Origin: Caryophanales bacterium UBA6331
GTDB taxonomy: Bacteria; Bacillota_I; Bacilli_A; RF39; UBA660
NCBI GenBank assembly: GCA_002438065.1
Contig: DJSP01000040.1
Coordinates: forward strand, 1,431 to 17,608
DNA length: 16,178 bases
Direction: 5' to 3'
The position numbers and the translations under genes were made by a program. Shown one piece after another: positions 6,937 to 14,441 of this stretch. Under the pieces are notes generated by a model. The model ran no database searches and was not told the DNA's origin. It worked only from the letters and a program-made list of their open reading frames with translations. Position 1 is the stretch's first letter; the number at the start of each line of letters is the position of its first letter.

Positions 6937-7713
6937 ATGCTAGGAGCAATTTATGGCGATAAAGCCGGAAGTACATACGAATATAATCAATTAAAAGAAA
7001 TAAAACCAATTAATTCCGAAAAATTAATAATACCAACATCATTTTATAGTGATGATACCATTGAAACAATAGCTATAATGGATTCCATTATTAATCAAAA
7101 AGATTATGAGCAAACCTTAAAAGAATATATTTTAAATAATATTAACTATAAACCAAATTTTCATCCATATTTTAAATCTTCATTTTCCCCAAATACAATT
7201 AAATGGGCAACTGGAAGTGGTAAAAATAACAGTACAGGAAATGATGCTTTAATGAGAATATCGCCTGTTGGATACTTGTTTAATGATGAAAAAGAAATTA
7301 TTGAAAATGCCTATTTAGCAACAATTCCATCTCATAATTTTGAAGAAGCAATTAAATCCGCAACCATAATCGCATTAATGACTTATTATTTCAGAAATGG
7401 CATGACCAAATTAGATGTCTATAAAAAGTTACAGATAGCAATTAAATATGAGCCATTCATTAAATTTAATACAACCTGCCATGAAACTTTAAATAATTGT
7501 TTGTATGCCTTATATAATTCAAATTCATTTGAAGATGCCATTAGAAAAACTTTGCTTATGGGTGGCGATACCGATACAAATTGCTGCATTGTAGGAGGAC
7601 TTGCTGAAGCACTTTACGGGATGAATGATGAAGAAATCACTGCTGCTAAAGCAAATTTGCCAAAAGCTTATCTAAAAATATTAACTAAAGCTTATTCTTG
7701 GAATTCGAAATAG
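6937..7713 (+). CDS. ADP-ribosylglycohydrolase-family protein (DraG/ARH-like)
   Basis: This 258-residue all-alpha protein belongs to the family that removes ADP-ribose from proteins or nucleic acids using two Mg ions. The family's N-terminal pattern MLGAIYGDKAGSTYEY, the metal motif SDDT at residues 38-41, the GNDALMRISPVG segment (usually GNGxxMR; here Asp replaces Gly), and the second metal motif GGDTDTN from residue 209 are all present, so it should be active. I prefer ATG 6937 over TTG 6916, because family members usually begin at MLGAI and AAGGAG lies upstream at 6918-6923, though the spacing of 13 is long. The downstream 109-residue gene has its ribosome binding site overlapping this stop. 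The substrate is unknown; no ADP-ribosyltransferase partner is recognisable nearby. Confidence 0.88.
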   Translation: MLGAIYGDKAGSTYEYNQLKEIKPINSEKLIIPTSFYSDDTIETIAIMDSIINQKDYEQTLKEYILNNINYKPNFHPYFKSSFSPNTIKWATGSGKNNSTGNDALMRISPVGYLFNDEKEIIENAYLATIPSHNFEEAIKSATIIALMTYYFRNGMTKLDVYKKLQIAIKYEPFIKFNTTCHETLNNCLYALYNSNSFEDAIRKTLLMGGDTDTNCCIVGGLAEALYGMNDEEITAAKANLPKAYLKILTKAYSWNSK

Positions 7714-7723
7714 TGGAGCAAAT

Positions 7724-8053
7724 ATGAAAAACGATTTTCAGGAAATAAAGGAACTAATAAATGAGTTAATTGAAATATCTAACAAGCAATTAAATAATCT
7801 TAATGAAGAAGTTGAAAAAATTATAAAATATCATATAACTAATGAGCAAGCCATAAGTAAACTATTCGATTCCATCTTAAGTTTGCCATTTGCAAATAAT
7901 GAAGAAGTTAAAAATTTATTTTATAAATTACTAAATTATTGTTATACATTTAATAACGATTTAGCATCAGATTATGAAAATATCTATAAAGAATATTATT
8001 GTGACGAAGATATAAAAATTATAAGTAAAAATAAAGAAAATTATCATAAATAA
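7724..8053 (+). CDS. Hypothetical protein, 109 aa, coupled to the ADP-ribosylglycohydrolase gene
   Basis: I do not recognise this protein. It is acidic and almost entirely helical: heptad-like IKELINELIEISNKQLNNLNEEVEKI in the first 35 residues suggests a coiled coil, followed by an amphipathic middle and an acidic tail. GGAG at 7715-7718, starting within two bases of the TAG of the preceding gene, gives a well-spaced ribosome binding site, so it is probably translated together with the hydrolase. No membrane segment is visible. It could be a partner or regulator of the hydrolase, which is inference from position only. Confidence 0.65.
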   Translation: MKNDFQEIKELINELIEISNKQLNNLNEEVEKIIKYHITNEQAISKLFDSILSLPFANNEEVKNLFYKLLNYCYTFNNDLASDYENIYKEYYCDEDIKIISKNKENYHK

Positions 8054-8106
8054 CAGTGTAAAGATTTGTTAAATATTTGAAAAAAACACTAAATCGCAAA
8101 TTTATT

Positions 8107-8115
8107 TGTTATAAT
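8107..8115 (+). promoter_or_regulatory. Extended -10 promoter of the 200-aa gene
   Basis: TGTTATAAT is a perfect extended -10 element. A clean -35 is missing at 17 bases; a TTGAAA at 8077-8082 is too far (27 bases). The start codon lies 23 bases downstream with AGAGGAG between, so this gene probably has its own transcript. Confidence 0.6.
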
Positions 8116-8138
8116 TTAATAAAAGAGGAGAATTAAAG

Positions 8139-8741
8139 ATGCAGAAAATAACAATAAGTATTGATGAAATAAACAATAATCCAAATTTAGATATAAGTGG
8201 AAGATTAGTTAAATTAAAAAATAAATACAAAGATAAATATTCCGAAGATAATCTTAAAAGTTTAGCGGTTGCATCAATTAAACAAGAATACGAATTATTT
8301 GCTAATAATCGTGTAAACTTTACCAAAGAAGCTGACGATTTGTTAGAAAAAATAAAAAATGGTGGCGAACTAAGTGATAGAGAAGCATTTATTTTAAATT
8401 GTGATGATCCCCAAAAAATTTCAGAATATTCTAAATTCGATGATATTAGAAAACAAATAAAAGAAGATAACGCAATCACTTTAAATGATTTTAATTTTTT
8501 ATGTGATGCAATGAAATTAGATTCACATACGAAAAGACTGCTAGAGATAGGATATAAAAGTAAAGGCTTAATTTCAGATTACTCGCAAAGTGTTAGTAAA
8601 ATATCTCTAGATGATTTTGAATACTTATGCAGTTCTGCTGGTATGGATGATGAAATTAAATCAGAATTATTAGCTGAATATCAAAACAAAGGATTGATTT
8701 CCGATTTTAAACCCGAAAATAATGAAAAACATCACAAATAA
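8139..8741 (+). CDS. Hypothetical protein, 200 aa, with two C-terminal ~36-residue repeats
   Basis: I do not recognise the family. The protein is soluble, charged and mostly helical. Its C-terminal third is a tandem duplication with a 42-residue period: residues 113-148 (ITLNDFNFLCDAMKL ... KGLISDY) and 155-190 (ISLDDFEYLCSSAGM ... KGLISDF) share about 16 of 36 positions, including a central LC and a closing KGLISD. The N-terminal part has a basic stretch (LVKLKNKYKDKYSEDN) and a less regular LSDREAFIL segment. AGAGGAG precedes ATG 8139, an extended -10 precedes that, and a strong terminator overlaps the stop codon, so it is a single-gene unit. Repeated small helical units often serve in binding; function is unknown. 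Confidence 0.75.
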   Translation: MQKITISIDEINNNPNLDISGRLVKLKNKYKDKYSEDNLKSLAVASIKQEYELFANNRVNFTKEADDLLEKIKNGGELSDREAFILNCDDPQKISEYSKFDDIRKQIKEDNAITLNDFNFLCDAMKLDSHTKRLLEIGYKSKGLISDYSQSVSKISLDDFEYLCSSAGMDDEIKSELLAEYQNKGLISDFKPENNEKHHK

Positions 8742-8776
8742 AACTACAAATATTAAAACTATGTTTGTAGTTTTTA
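8740..8776 (+). terminator. Intrinsic terminator after the 200-aa gene
   Basis: AAAACTACAAA (8740-8750) pairs perfectly over 11 bp with TTTGTAGTTTT (8764-8774), followed by more T. The left arm includes part of the TAA stop codon. The A-rich left side means it could also stop transcripts on the other strand. Confidence 0.85.
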
Positions 8777-8793
8777 TTAGATTATTGTAAAAT
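8765..8793 (+). promoter_or_regulatory. Probable promoter of the suf operon
   Basis: TTGTAG at 8765-8770 and TAAAAT at 8788-8793 are spaced by exactly 17 bases, upstream of AGGAGG and the sufC ATG. The -35 lies inside the right arm of the preceding terminator. The -35 match is only moderate. Confidence 0.5.
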
Positions 8794-8812
8794 GATTTAG
8801 GAGGTATTTATT

Positions 8813-9541
8813 ATGCTAACAATTAAAAATTTAAGTGTATCAGTTGGAGAAAAAGAAATATTAAAAGATTTTAATCTAACCGTTAATGAAAAAGAAGTTC
8901 ATGCCATTATGGGACCAAATGGAATTGGTAAAAGCACTATATGTAAAACAATTATGGGTGATCCTAATTACATTGTAACAAGTGGTGGTATTTTTTATAA
9001 TGATACTGACTTATTAAAATTAAATGTAAGTGAGCGTGCAAGATTAGGAATCTATCTTTTAAATCAAAGCCCAATTGAAATACCTGGTGTATCGAATGCT
9101 GAAATGTTAAGACTAAGACTAAATGAAAATAATCCAAATCCAATATCAATATTTGATTTTAATAAAAAAATGACATCAATTTGTGAAAAATTGGATATTC
9201 CTAAAAGTTTTATTCATCGTGGAATCAACGAAGGAATGAGTGGTGGAGAAAGAAAGAAAAATGAGCTTCTACACTTATGGATGTTAGAGCCTAGTTTAAT
9301 TATTTTAGACGAATTAGATAGTGGCCTAGATATTGATTCTTTAAAAACAGTAACAAATAGTTTAAATGAATATTTAGAAACTCATCCTCAAGCATCAATC
9401 TTATTAGTAACCCATCATGAACCACTTCTTACTATGTTAAATGCTAGTCACATTCATATTATGAAAGATGGCCATATTATAAAATCAGGCGATTTATCCC
9501 TAGCAAAGGAAATAGAAAACCAAGGATATAAGAATATCTAG
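8813..9541 (+). CDS. sufC: Fe-S cluster assembly ATPase SufC
   Basis: A 242-residue ABC-type ATPase of the SUF iron-sulfur cluster machinery, cytoplasmic, normally working with SufB and SufD. The Walker A GPNGIGKST covers residues 34-42, the signature MSGGERKKNE starts at 142, the Walker B segment LIILDELDSGLD has D166-E167, and the switch His is in LLVTHHEPLL. The SGGERKKNE and DELDSGLDIDSL forms are typical of SufC and separate it from transporter ATPases. Length is normal (about 250). AGGAGG is well placed before ATG 8813. It is the first gene of the operon, as in Bacillus sufCDSUB. Confidence 0.95.
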   Translation: MLTIKNLSVSVGEKEILKDFNLTVNEKEVHAIMGPNGIGKSTICKTIMGDPNYIVTSGGIFYNDTDLLKLNVSERARLGIYLLNQSPIEIPGVSNAEMLRLRLNENNPNPISIFDFNKKMTSICEKLDIPKSFIHRGINEGMSGGERKKNELLHLWMLEPSLIILDELDSGLDIDSLKTVTNSLNEYLETHPQASILLVTHHEPLLTMLNASHIHIMKDGHIIKSGDLSLAKEIENQGYKNI

Positions 9542-9554
9542 GTTAATTAAGTAG

Positions 9555-10178
9555 ATGCAAATGAAAAAAGATAATATAATATTAGTAGATAATGATGTAG
9601 TTAAAGAAATAAATTATTTCAATAAATCATTAAGAAATAAAACGATAGAAATAAAAGATAATTCATCTTTAACTATAAATTATTTTATAGATGCCATAGA
9701 TGATAATAATGAAATAAATATTTATATTGGAACTAATTCGACCCTAGTTCTTAATCATTCATATATTAATAATACCAATTACAACTTAAAGATAAACATT
9801 AACTATGCTGGTGAAAAATCAAATGTATTAGTAAATGTAAGAGGAGTTAATAATTCCGGCACATCAAAAGTAGACATAGACGGTACATTACTAAAAAATA
9901 ATAATAACAATATATTGGATGAAAAAATTAAAATAATAAATATTAATAATGGAAAAGTTATTTGTAAACCAAATATGTATATCAAAACTAGCCAAATAAT
10001 TGCTAATCATGAAAATGCCATTGGAAATATTAATAAAGATGAAGTGTTTTATTTAATGAGTAAAGGAATAAATAAAGAAAACGCCGAAAAACTAATAATT
10101 CAAGGATATTTATTAAGCGTTATTGATAATGAAGAATTAAAAACTAAAATAAGAGAATATTTAAATTCAAGGAGGTGA
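9555..10178 (+). CDS. sufD: Half-length SufB/SufD-family scaffold protein
   Basis: This 207-residue protein lies between sufC and sufS, where sufD is expected. The C-terminal part carries the family hallmark: a K-P-rich strand (VICKPNMYIKTS), then an invariant-type His in IANHENAIG (H152, followed by Glu), and the helical tail DEVFYLMSKGINKENAEKLIIQGYL. The middle has the alternating Asn-rich strands of the SufBD beta-helix. SufB and SufD are normally 400-480 residues, so about half is absent, mainly from the N-terminus. The tail resembles SufD, while the His-Glu pair recalls SufB. There is no obvious ribosome binding site; translation is probably coupled to sufC, 13 bases upstream. Start could be ATG 9555 or 9561. 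Confidence 0.8.
   Translation: MQMKKDNIILVDNDVVKEINYFNKSLRNKTIEIKDNSSLTINYFIDAIDDNNEINIYIGTNSTLVLNHSYINNTNYNLKININYAGEKSNVLVNVRGVNNSGTSKVDIDGTLLKNNNNNILDEKIKIININNGKVICKPNMYIKTSQIIANHENAIGNINKDEVFYLMSKGINKENAEKLIIQGYLLSVIDNEELKTKIREYLNSRR
10170..10178 (+). promoter_or_regulatory. Perfect Shine-Dalgarno made from the last codons of sufD
   Basis: AGGAGGTGA is a full 9-base complement to the usual 16S rRNA 3' tail. It is made of the last two sufD codons (AGG AGG, Arg-Arg) plus its TGA stop, ending 7 bases before the sufS ATG at 10186. Confidence 0.9.
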
Positions 10179-10185
10179 AATATTT

Positions 10186-11382
10186 ATGCATCGTGATGAT
10201 TTTCCTAAAGAACTTATGGACAATGTAATCTATTTAGATAATGGTGCAACAACTTTTAAGCCCAAAGTAGTATTAGACAAAATGAATGACTACTATACTA
10301 AATATTGTGCAAATGCCCATAGAGGAGATTATAGTTTAAGCTATAAAGTTGATGTTGAATATGAAAATGCCAGAATTAAAGTTGCAAAATTTATTAATGC
10401 AAATCCGGATGAAGTAGTCTTTACTAGTGGAGCAACCGAAAGTTTAAATTTAATTGTAAAAGGATTCTTTGAAAATAATTTAGAAGCCGGTGATGAGGTA
10501 ATAATATCTGATGCCGAACATGCCAGCAACGTTATGCCATGGTTTAGATTAGCAACAAAATATGGAGTTGTAATAAAAAGAGTTAAATTAGATGGAAACC
10601 TTCATGTTACATTAGAAAATTTAAAAGAGACAATTACTCCTAAAACTAAAGTAATCTCACTTGCAGAAATAACAAACGTTGTTGGAGATATAAGACCAAT
10701 GAAAGAAATATGCAAACTTGCCCATGAAAATAGTATATTTGTAGTTTGTGATGGTGCCCAAAGTGTTCCACATCGTAAATGTGATGTTAAAGATAGTGAT
10801 GTTGATTTCCTAGCCTTTTCTGGTCATAAAATGTGTGGACCTACTGGAGTAGGTGTTTTATATGGTAAAAAAGAATTATTAGAAGAAGTAGAGCCAATCC
10901 TTTTAGGTGGCGGAATGAATGAATCTTTTGATAACGAAAATGAAGTATATTTAAAAGATTTACCCCAAAGATTAGAAGCAGGCACTCCTAATATTGCTGG
11001 AGTTATTGGACTAGGTGCTGCTATTGATTACTTAGAAAAAATTGGAATGGATACAATCAGTATTTATGAGCAAAAGTTAAAATCATATTTAATAAACAAA
11101 TTAGAAAAAATACCATATATTCAAATTGTAAATGAAGAAGCTGATAGTGGAATAGTCGCATTTAATGTAGAAGATGTATTTAGTCAAGATGTTGCCTATT
11201 ATTTAAATAAATATAATATCTGTGTTAGAGCAGGCAATCATTGTGCTAAAATATTAAAACATTCAACCGGCGTAAAAAATACTGTAAGAGTAAGTTTATA
11301 TTTTTACAACACTAAAGAAGAAATAGATAGTTTAGTTGAACTATTATCAAATAAAGATAAAATAATAAAGGAAATGATTTAA
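10186..11382 (+). CDS. sufS: Cysteine desulfurase SufS
   Basis: A 398-residue PLP enzyme that takes sulfur from cysteine as a persulfide and hands it to SufU. Visible family features are YLDNGATTFKP at the N-terminus, GATESLNLI, the cofactor loop ISDAEHASNVMPW, DGAQSVPH, the Schiff-base lysine K215 in SGHKMCGPTG, and the catalytic C353 in RAGNHCAK (usually RxGHHCA; Asn replaces the first His). Length is normal for group II desulfurases (about 400). It overlaps sufU by one base (TAATG), so the two are translated together, fitting the SufS-SufU pairing of Gram-positive bacteria. Confidence 0.96.
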   Translation: MHRDDFPKELMDNVIYLDNGATTFKPKVVLDKMNDYYTKYCANAHRGDYSLSYKVDVEYENARIKVAKFINANPDEVVFTSGATESLNLIVKGFFENNLEAGDEVIISDAEHASNVMPWFRLATKYGVVIKRVKLDGNLHVTLENLKETITPKTKVISLAEITNVVGDIRPMKEICKLAHENSIFVVCDGAQSVPHRKCDVKDSDVDFLAFSGHKMCGPTGVGVLYGKKELLEEVEPILLGGGMNESFDNENEVYLKDLPQRLEAGTPNIAGVIGLGAAIDYLEKIGMDTISIYEQKLKSYLINKLEKIPYIQIVNEEADSGIVAFNVEDVFSQDVAYYLNKYNICVRAGNHCAKILKHSTGVKNTVRVSLYFYNTKEEIDSLVELLSNKDKIIKEMI

Positions 11383-11795
11383 TGGAACCAGAAGTTAGAA
11401 GAGAAATAATATTAGATAATTATAGTAATCCTTTTCATAAAGAAACCAAAGGAGAAGACTTCGAAATAGCCAACGCTAATAACTCATCATGTATAGATAA
11501 CATAAATATATTTATTAAATTTGATGGAAATATCATTAAAGATGCTTATTTTGATGGGGAAGCTTGTGCAATATCAACTGCTAGTACATCCATAATGTTA
11601 AAAGAAATTATTGGTAAAACTAAAGAAGAAGCTTTAGCTATAATAGATAACTTTAACAATATGATAAATGAACAAGATTACGATAAAGAAAAAATGAATG
11701 AATCTCTCGCATTTGATGAAATGTACAAGCAAGAAAGTCGTAAAACCTGTGCAACACTTCCATATAAAGCGTTATATAAATTAGTTTCAAAATAA
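11382..11795 (+). CDS. sufU: Zinc-dependent sulfurtransferase SufU
   Basis: A 137-residue IscU-like protein that accepts persulfide sulfur from SufS in Gram-positive SUF systems. The zinc ligand set is complete: C37 and D39 in SSCIDNI, C62 in GEACAIS, C123 in RKTCATLPY. The segment between the second and third Cys is longer than in IscU, as expected for SufU. The usual NPxCGD loop reads NSSCIDN here. Its ATG shares a base with the sufS stop. It is the last gene of the operon: a terminator follows within 15 bases, and no sufB follows, unlike Bacillus. Confidence 0.93.
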   Translation: MEPEVRREIILDNYSNPFHKETKGEDFEIANANNSSCIDNINIFIKFDGNIIKDAYFDGEACAISTASTSIMLKEIIGKTKEEALAIIDNFNNMINEQDYDKEKMNESLAFDEMYKQESRKTCATLPYKALYKLVSK

Positions 11796-11807
11796 AATTA
11801 AAATTTT

Positions 11808-11833
11808 AAATGGAGTAACATCCATTTTCTTTT
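11808..11833 (+). terminator. Intrinsic terminator of the suf operon
   Basis: AAATGGA (11808-11814) pairs with TCCATTT (11821-11827) over a 6-base loop and runs into TTTCTTTTT. It separates sufU from uppS. Confidence 0.8.
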
Positions 11834-11852
11834 TGTAAAACACAAATATATT

Positions 11853-11881
11853 TTGCATAAATGATAATTTAATTATATAAT
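11853..11881 (+). promoter_or_regulatory. Sigma-A type promoter of uppS-cdsA-rseP
   Basis: TTGCAT (11853-11858), a 17-base spacer and a perfect TATAAT (11876-11881) stand 19 bases before the uppS ATG. Confidence 0.75.
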
Positions 11882-11900
11882 TTTATTAGGATGTGAAAAA

Positions 11901-12578
11901 ATGGAAAATGAAATAACTCACGTTGGTATCATCATGGATGGAAATCGTAGATGGGCCAAAGAAAAAAATTTAAAATCATTAGAAGGACATAGAGCAGGAG
12001 CAGACCGAATATGTTCACTTGCTAAATATGTATTTGATAAAGGAATTAAATACTTAAGTATTTATGCTTTTTCTACTGAAAACTTTAATCGTTCTGTCGA
12101 AGAAGTAAGTTATTTAATGGATTTACTTATTGCAACATTTAATAATAAACTAAAGAATTTAGCTAAAGATAACATTAAAGTCGTATTTTCTGGACGAAGA
12201 GAAAATTTGTCTAATAAAGTCTTAGCTTGCATTGATAAAGTAACCGAATTAACTAAAGATAACACTGGTGGCACTTTAAATGTCTGCTTTAATTATGGAT
12301 CAAAGCCAGAAATAGTCGATGCTTGCAATAAATTAGTTAAAGACAATAAAGAAATAACTGAAGAAAATATCAGCAACTATTTATATCAAGATATTCCACC
12401 TCTAGATTTAGTAATTAGAACAAGTGGAGAATATAGACTATCAAATTTTATGTTATGGCAAGCTAGTTATGCCGAATTATATTTTACTAAAGTGTATTTT
12501 CCTGATTTTGATGAACACGAGTTTGATCTAGCCTTAGAAGAATATAACCATCGTCATAGAAGATTTGGAGGAAACTAA
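11901..12578 (+). CDS. uppS: Undecaprenyl diphosphate synthase (isoprenyl transferase)
   Basis: A 225-residue cis-prenyltransferase that makes the C55 lipid carrier for peptidoglycan and other wall polymers. The N-terminal HVGIIMDGNRRWAK (catalytic D13), SIYAFSTENFNR, the NYGSKPEIVDA segment, and the C-terminal PLDLVIRTSGEYRLSNFMLWQ...AEL are family signatures. The last is usually RTSGExRLSNFLLWQ. Length is a little under the usual 240-250. Ribosome binding site AGGATGTGA precedes ATG 11901. It overlaps cdsA by one base (TAATG). With mreC and mreD in the same window, it indicates that the organism makes a cell wall. Confidence 0.96.
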   Translation: MENEITHVGIIMDGNRRWAKEKNLKSLEGHRAGADRICSLAKYVFDKGIKYLSIYAFSTENFNRSVEEVSYLMDLLIATFNNKLKNLAKDNIKVVFSGRRENLSNKVLACIDKVTELTKDNTGGTLNVCFNYGSKPEIVDACNKLVKDNKEITEENISNYLYQDIPPLDLVIRTSGEYRLSNFMLWQASYAELYFTKVYFPDFDEHEFDLALEEYNHRHRRFGGN

Positions 12579-13363
12579 TGAAAAAAAGAATAATAAGCGC
12601 AATTGTAATGCTTGCTATCATTTTACCACTTGTTTTTTTAGGTAATAAACCCTTCGTATTAGGAGTAGGAATAATTGGATTAATGGCCTACTATGAAATA
12701 ATGAATTTAAATAAATATCCTAATCTTGTAAAAATACAATCATTTGTATCACTATTAATTATTATATATAACAATTATGATATAAATTTATTCATTAATG
12801 GGTTTGATTTTAGGTTAATAGCAGTATCACTACTATTAATTTTAACACCTGCTATTTTCTATCAGGTAGATAGTAAATACACAACTATGGATGCATTTAG
12901 ACTTTTTACCTTCACAATATTAATAGGTTTAGGTTTGAATTTCTTTATATTAATTAGAAATTATTCCTTACAATACTTTATCTTAATGTTATTAATTCCA
13001 ATTCTAACAGATACATTTGCTTATTTTGGTGGAACACTTATTGGTAAACACAAAGCAACTAAATTATCGCCTAAAAAGACATGGGAAGGATATTTTACAG
13101 GATCTATAGTTGCAACTATTTTAACAACTATTTATTACATTTATTTTATTGGGAATCCAGCAAATACATTGTTATTAATTATTATGATTTTAGTAATGAC
13201 TATATTTGCACAAATTGGAGACTTATTCTTCAGTGGCATCAAAAGAAGTTATGGTATAAAAGATTTCAGCAATTTAATTCCTGGACATGGTGGAATCATA
13301 GATAGACTAGATAGTTTAATATTTGTGTCATTTATGTTTATAATATTTATAGAATATTTATAG
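12578..13363 (+). CDS. cdsA: Phosphatidate cytidylyltransferase CdsA
   Basis: A 261-residue polytopic membrane enzyme that makes CDP-diacylglycerol from phosphatidate and CTP, the branch point to phosphatidylglycerol and cardiolipin. About seven or eight membrane segments are visible. LSPKKTWEGYFTGS (about residues 162-175) and the CDP-transferase signature with KRSYGIKDFSNLIPGHGGIIDRLDS (about 222-246) are diagnostic. Its start overlaps uppS and its TAG stop overlaps the rseP ribosome binding site, so the three genes form one translational unit. dxr, which lies between cdsA and the protease gene in Bacillus, is absent here. Confidence 0.95.
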   Translation: MKKRIISAIVMLAIILPLVFLGNKPFVLGVGIIGLMAYYEIMNLNKYPNLVKIQSFVSLLIIIYNNYDINLFINGFDFRLIAVSLLLILTPAIFYQVDSKYTTMDAFRLFTFTILIGLGLNFFILIRNYSLQYFILMLLIPILTDTFAYFGGTLIGKHKATKLSPKKTWEGYFTGSIVATILTTIYYIYFIGNPANTLLLIIMILVMTIFAQIGDLFFSGIKRSYGIKDFSNLIPGHGGIIDRLDSLIFVSFMFIIFIEYL

Positions 13364-13372
13364 GAGGATTTA

Positions 13373-14437
13373 ATGTTATCAACAATATTATCAATTATAT
13401 ATTTAATACTTATTTTAGGAGTTTTGGTCTTTGTTCATGAATTTGGACATTTCATCGCCGCAAAAAAAATTGGCGTTTATGTTAGTGAGTTCGCAATTGG
13501 TATGGGGCCTAAAATTTATTCATTCAAAAGAAAAAAGAAAAATGATCCGACTGAATATTCAATCAGATTATTACCTATCGGCGGATTTTGTGCTATGGCT
13601 GGAGAAGTAATTGAAGATGAAGATTCTAAAAAATTAAAAAAGAATGAATATATGTGTAATCGTTCAAAATGGGAAAGATTCTTAATTCTTATTGCAGGCG
13701 TAACTATGAACATAATAACCGCGTTTATTTTGTTATTTGCCCAATCACTTATTTGGGGACATACCGAGCAAAAATCAGTAGTTGGAAATGTTCCAGCAGG
13801 TTATCCTGTAGCCGAGGCCGGTATCGAAGTAGGGGACACGATTCAAAAAGTTAATGGTTATAAAGTTAATACATGGGATAAAATGACTTTAATAATGAGT
13901 TTAAAAAATGATAAAGAATATACTGAATTTGAAGTAAAAAAACAAGATGGAACAATTAAAACTTACAGAGTTACTCCTGTAACTAAAATAAATGAAGATG
14001 GTACTGAAACTAAAGTTTATGGTATCGGTGCAAGTAGTGAAGAAATAAGAGGTTTCTTTTCAAGTATAAAATATGCTTTCATAAAACTAGGCAGTATCGT
14101 ATCTACTATGCTATTAATAATTCTAAATTTAATAAAAGGTAAATTATCATTATCTGCTTTATCCGGTCCCGTTGGAATGTATACAGTAGTAAAAAGTTCT
14201 GGAACATTTAGACAATTATTATATTTAACATCCTACTTAAGCATAAATCTAGCTGTAATTAATGCCATCCCATTCCCAGCCTTTGATGGTGGTAGAATCT
14301 TATTTGTTGTTATTGAAGCAATAAAGGGAAGTAAAGTTAAACCAGAAGTTGAAAATACATTTCATTCAATCGGATTTGTGTTACTAATGTTACTAATGAT
14401 TTATATAACAATTCAAGATATAATAAGATTAAAATAA
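13373..14437 (+). CDS. rseP: RseP/RasP site-2 zinc metalloprotease
   Basis: A 354-residue membrane protease that cleaves anti-sigma factors and leftover signal peptides inside the membrane. HEFGH sits at residues 22-26 in the first helix with the catalytic Glu intact. RLLPIGGFCAMAGE follows, then one PDZ domain (about 130-200, PAGYPVAEAGIEVGDTIQKVNG) and the third-ligand motif NAIPFPAFDGG from residue 297 (D305) in the C-terminal membrane part. Length is shorter than Bacillus RasP (about 420). AGGAGG at 13362-13367 overlaps the cdsA stop. Unlike the other M50 protease in this window, its active site is canonical. Last gene of the operon; a hairpin follows. Confidence 0.95.
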   Translation: MLSTILSIIYLILILGVLVFVHEFGHFIAAKKIGVYVSEFAIGMGPKIYSFKRKKKNDPTEYSIRLLPIGGFCAMAGEVIEDEDSKKLKKNEYMCNRSKWERFLILIAGVTMNIITAFILLFAQSLIWGHTEQKSVVGNVPAGYPVAEAGIEVGDTIQKVNGYKVNTWDKMTLIMSLKNDKEYTEFEVKKQDGTIKTYRVTPVTKINEDGTETKVYGIGASSEEIRGFFSSIKYAFIKLGSIVSTMLLIILNLIKGKLSLSALSGPVGMYTVVKSSGTFRQLLYLTSYLSINLAVINAIPFPAFDGGRILFVVIEAIKGSKVKPEVENTFHSIGFVLLMLLMIYITIQDIIRLK

Positions 14438-14441
14438 ATTA

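Noticed and set aside
8054..8138. TTGAAA at 8077 as the -35 of the 200-residue gene
   Set aside because: The distance to TATAAT is 27 bases, too long for a sigma-A promoter; the extended -10 is the more likely signal.
8102..8479. 125-residue open frame on the - strand within the 200-residue gene
   Set aside because: It is antisense to a gene with a promoter, ribosome binding site and terminator on the + strand, and its Ser/Leu/Phe-rich composition is typical of antisense shadow.
13081..13305. 74-residue open frame inside cdsA
   Set aside because: It lies in another frame over the conserved CdsA signature, with no ribosome binding site and no recognisable domain.
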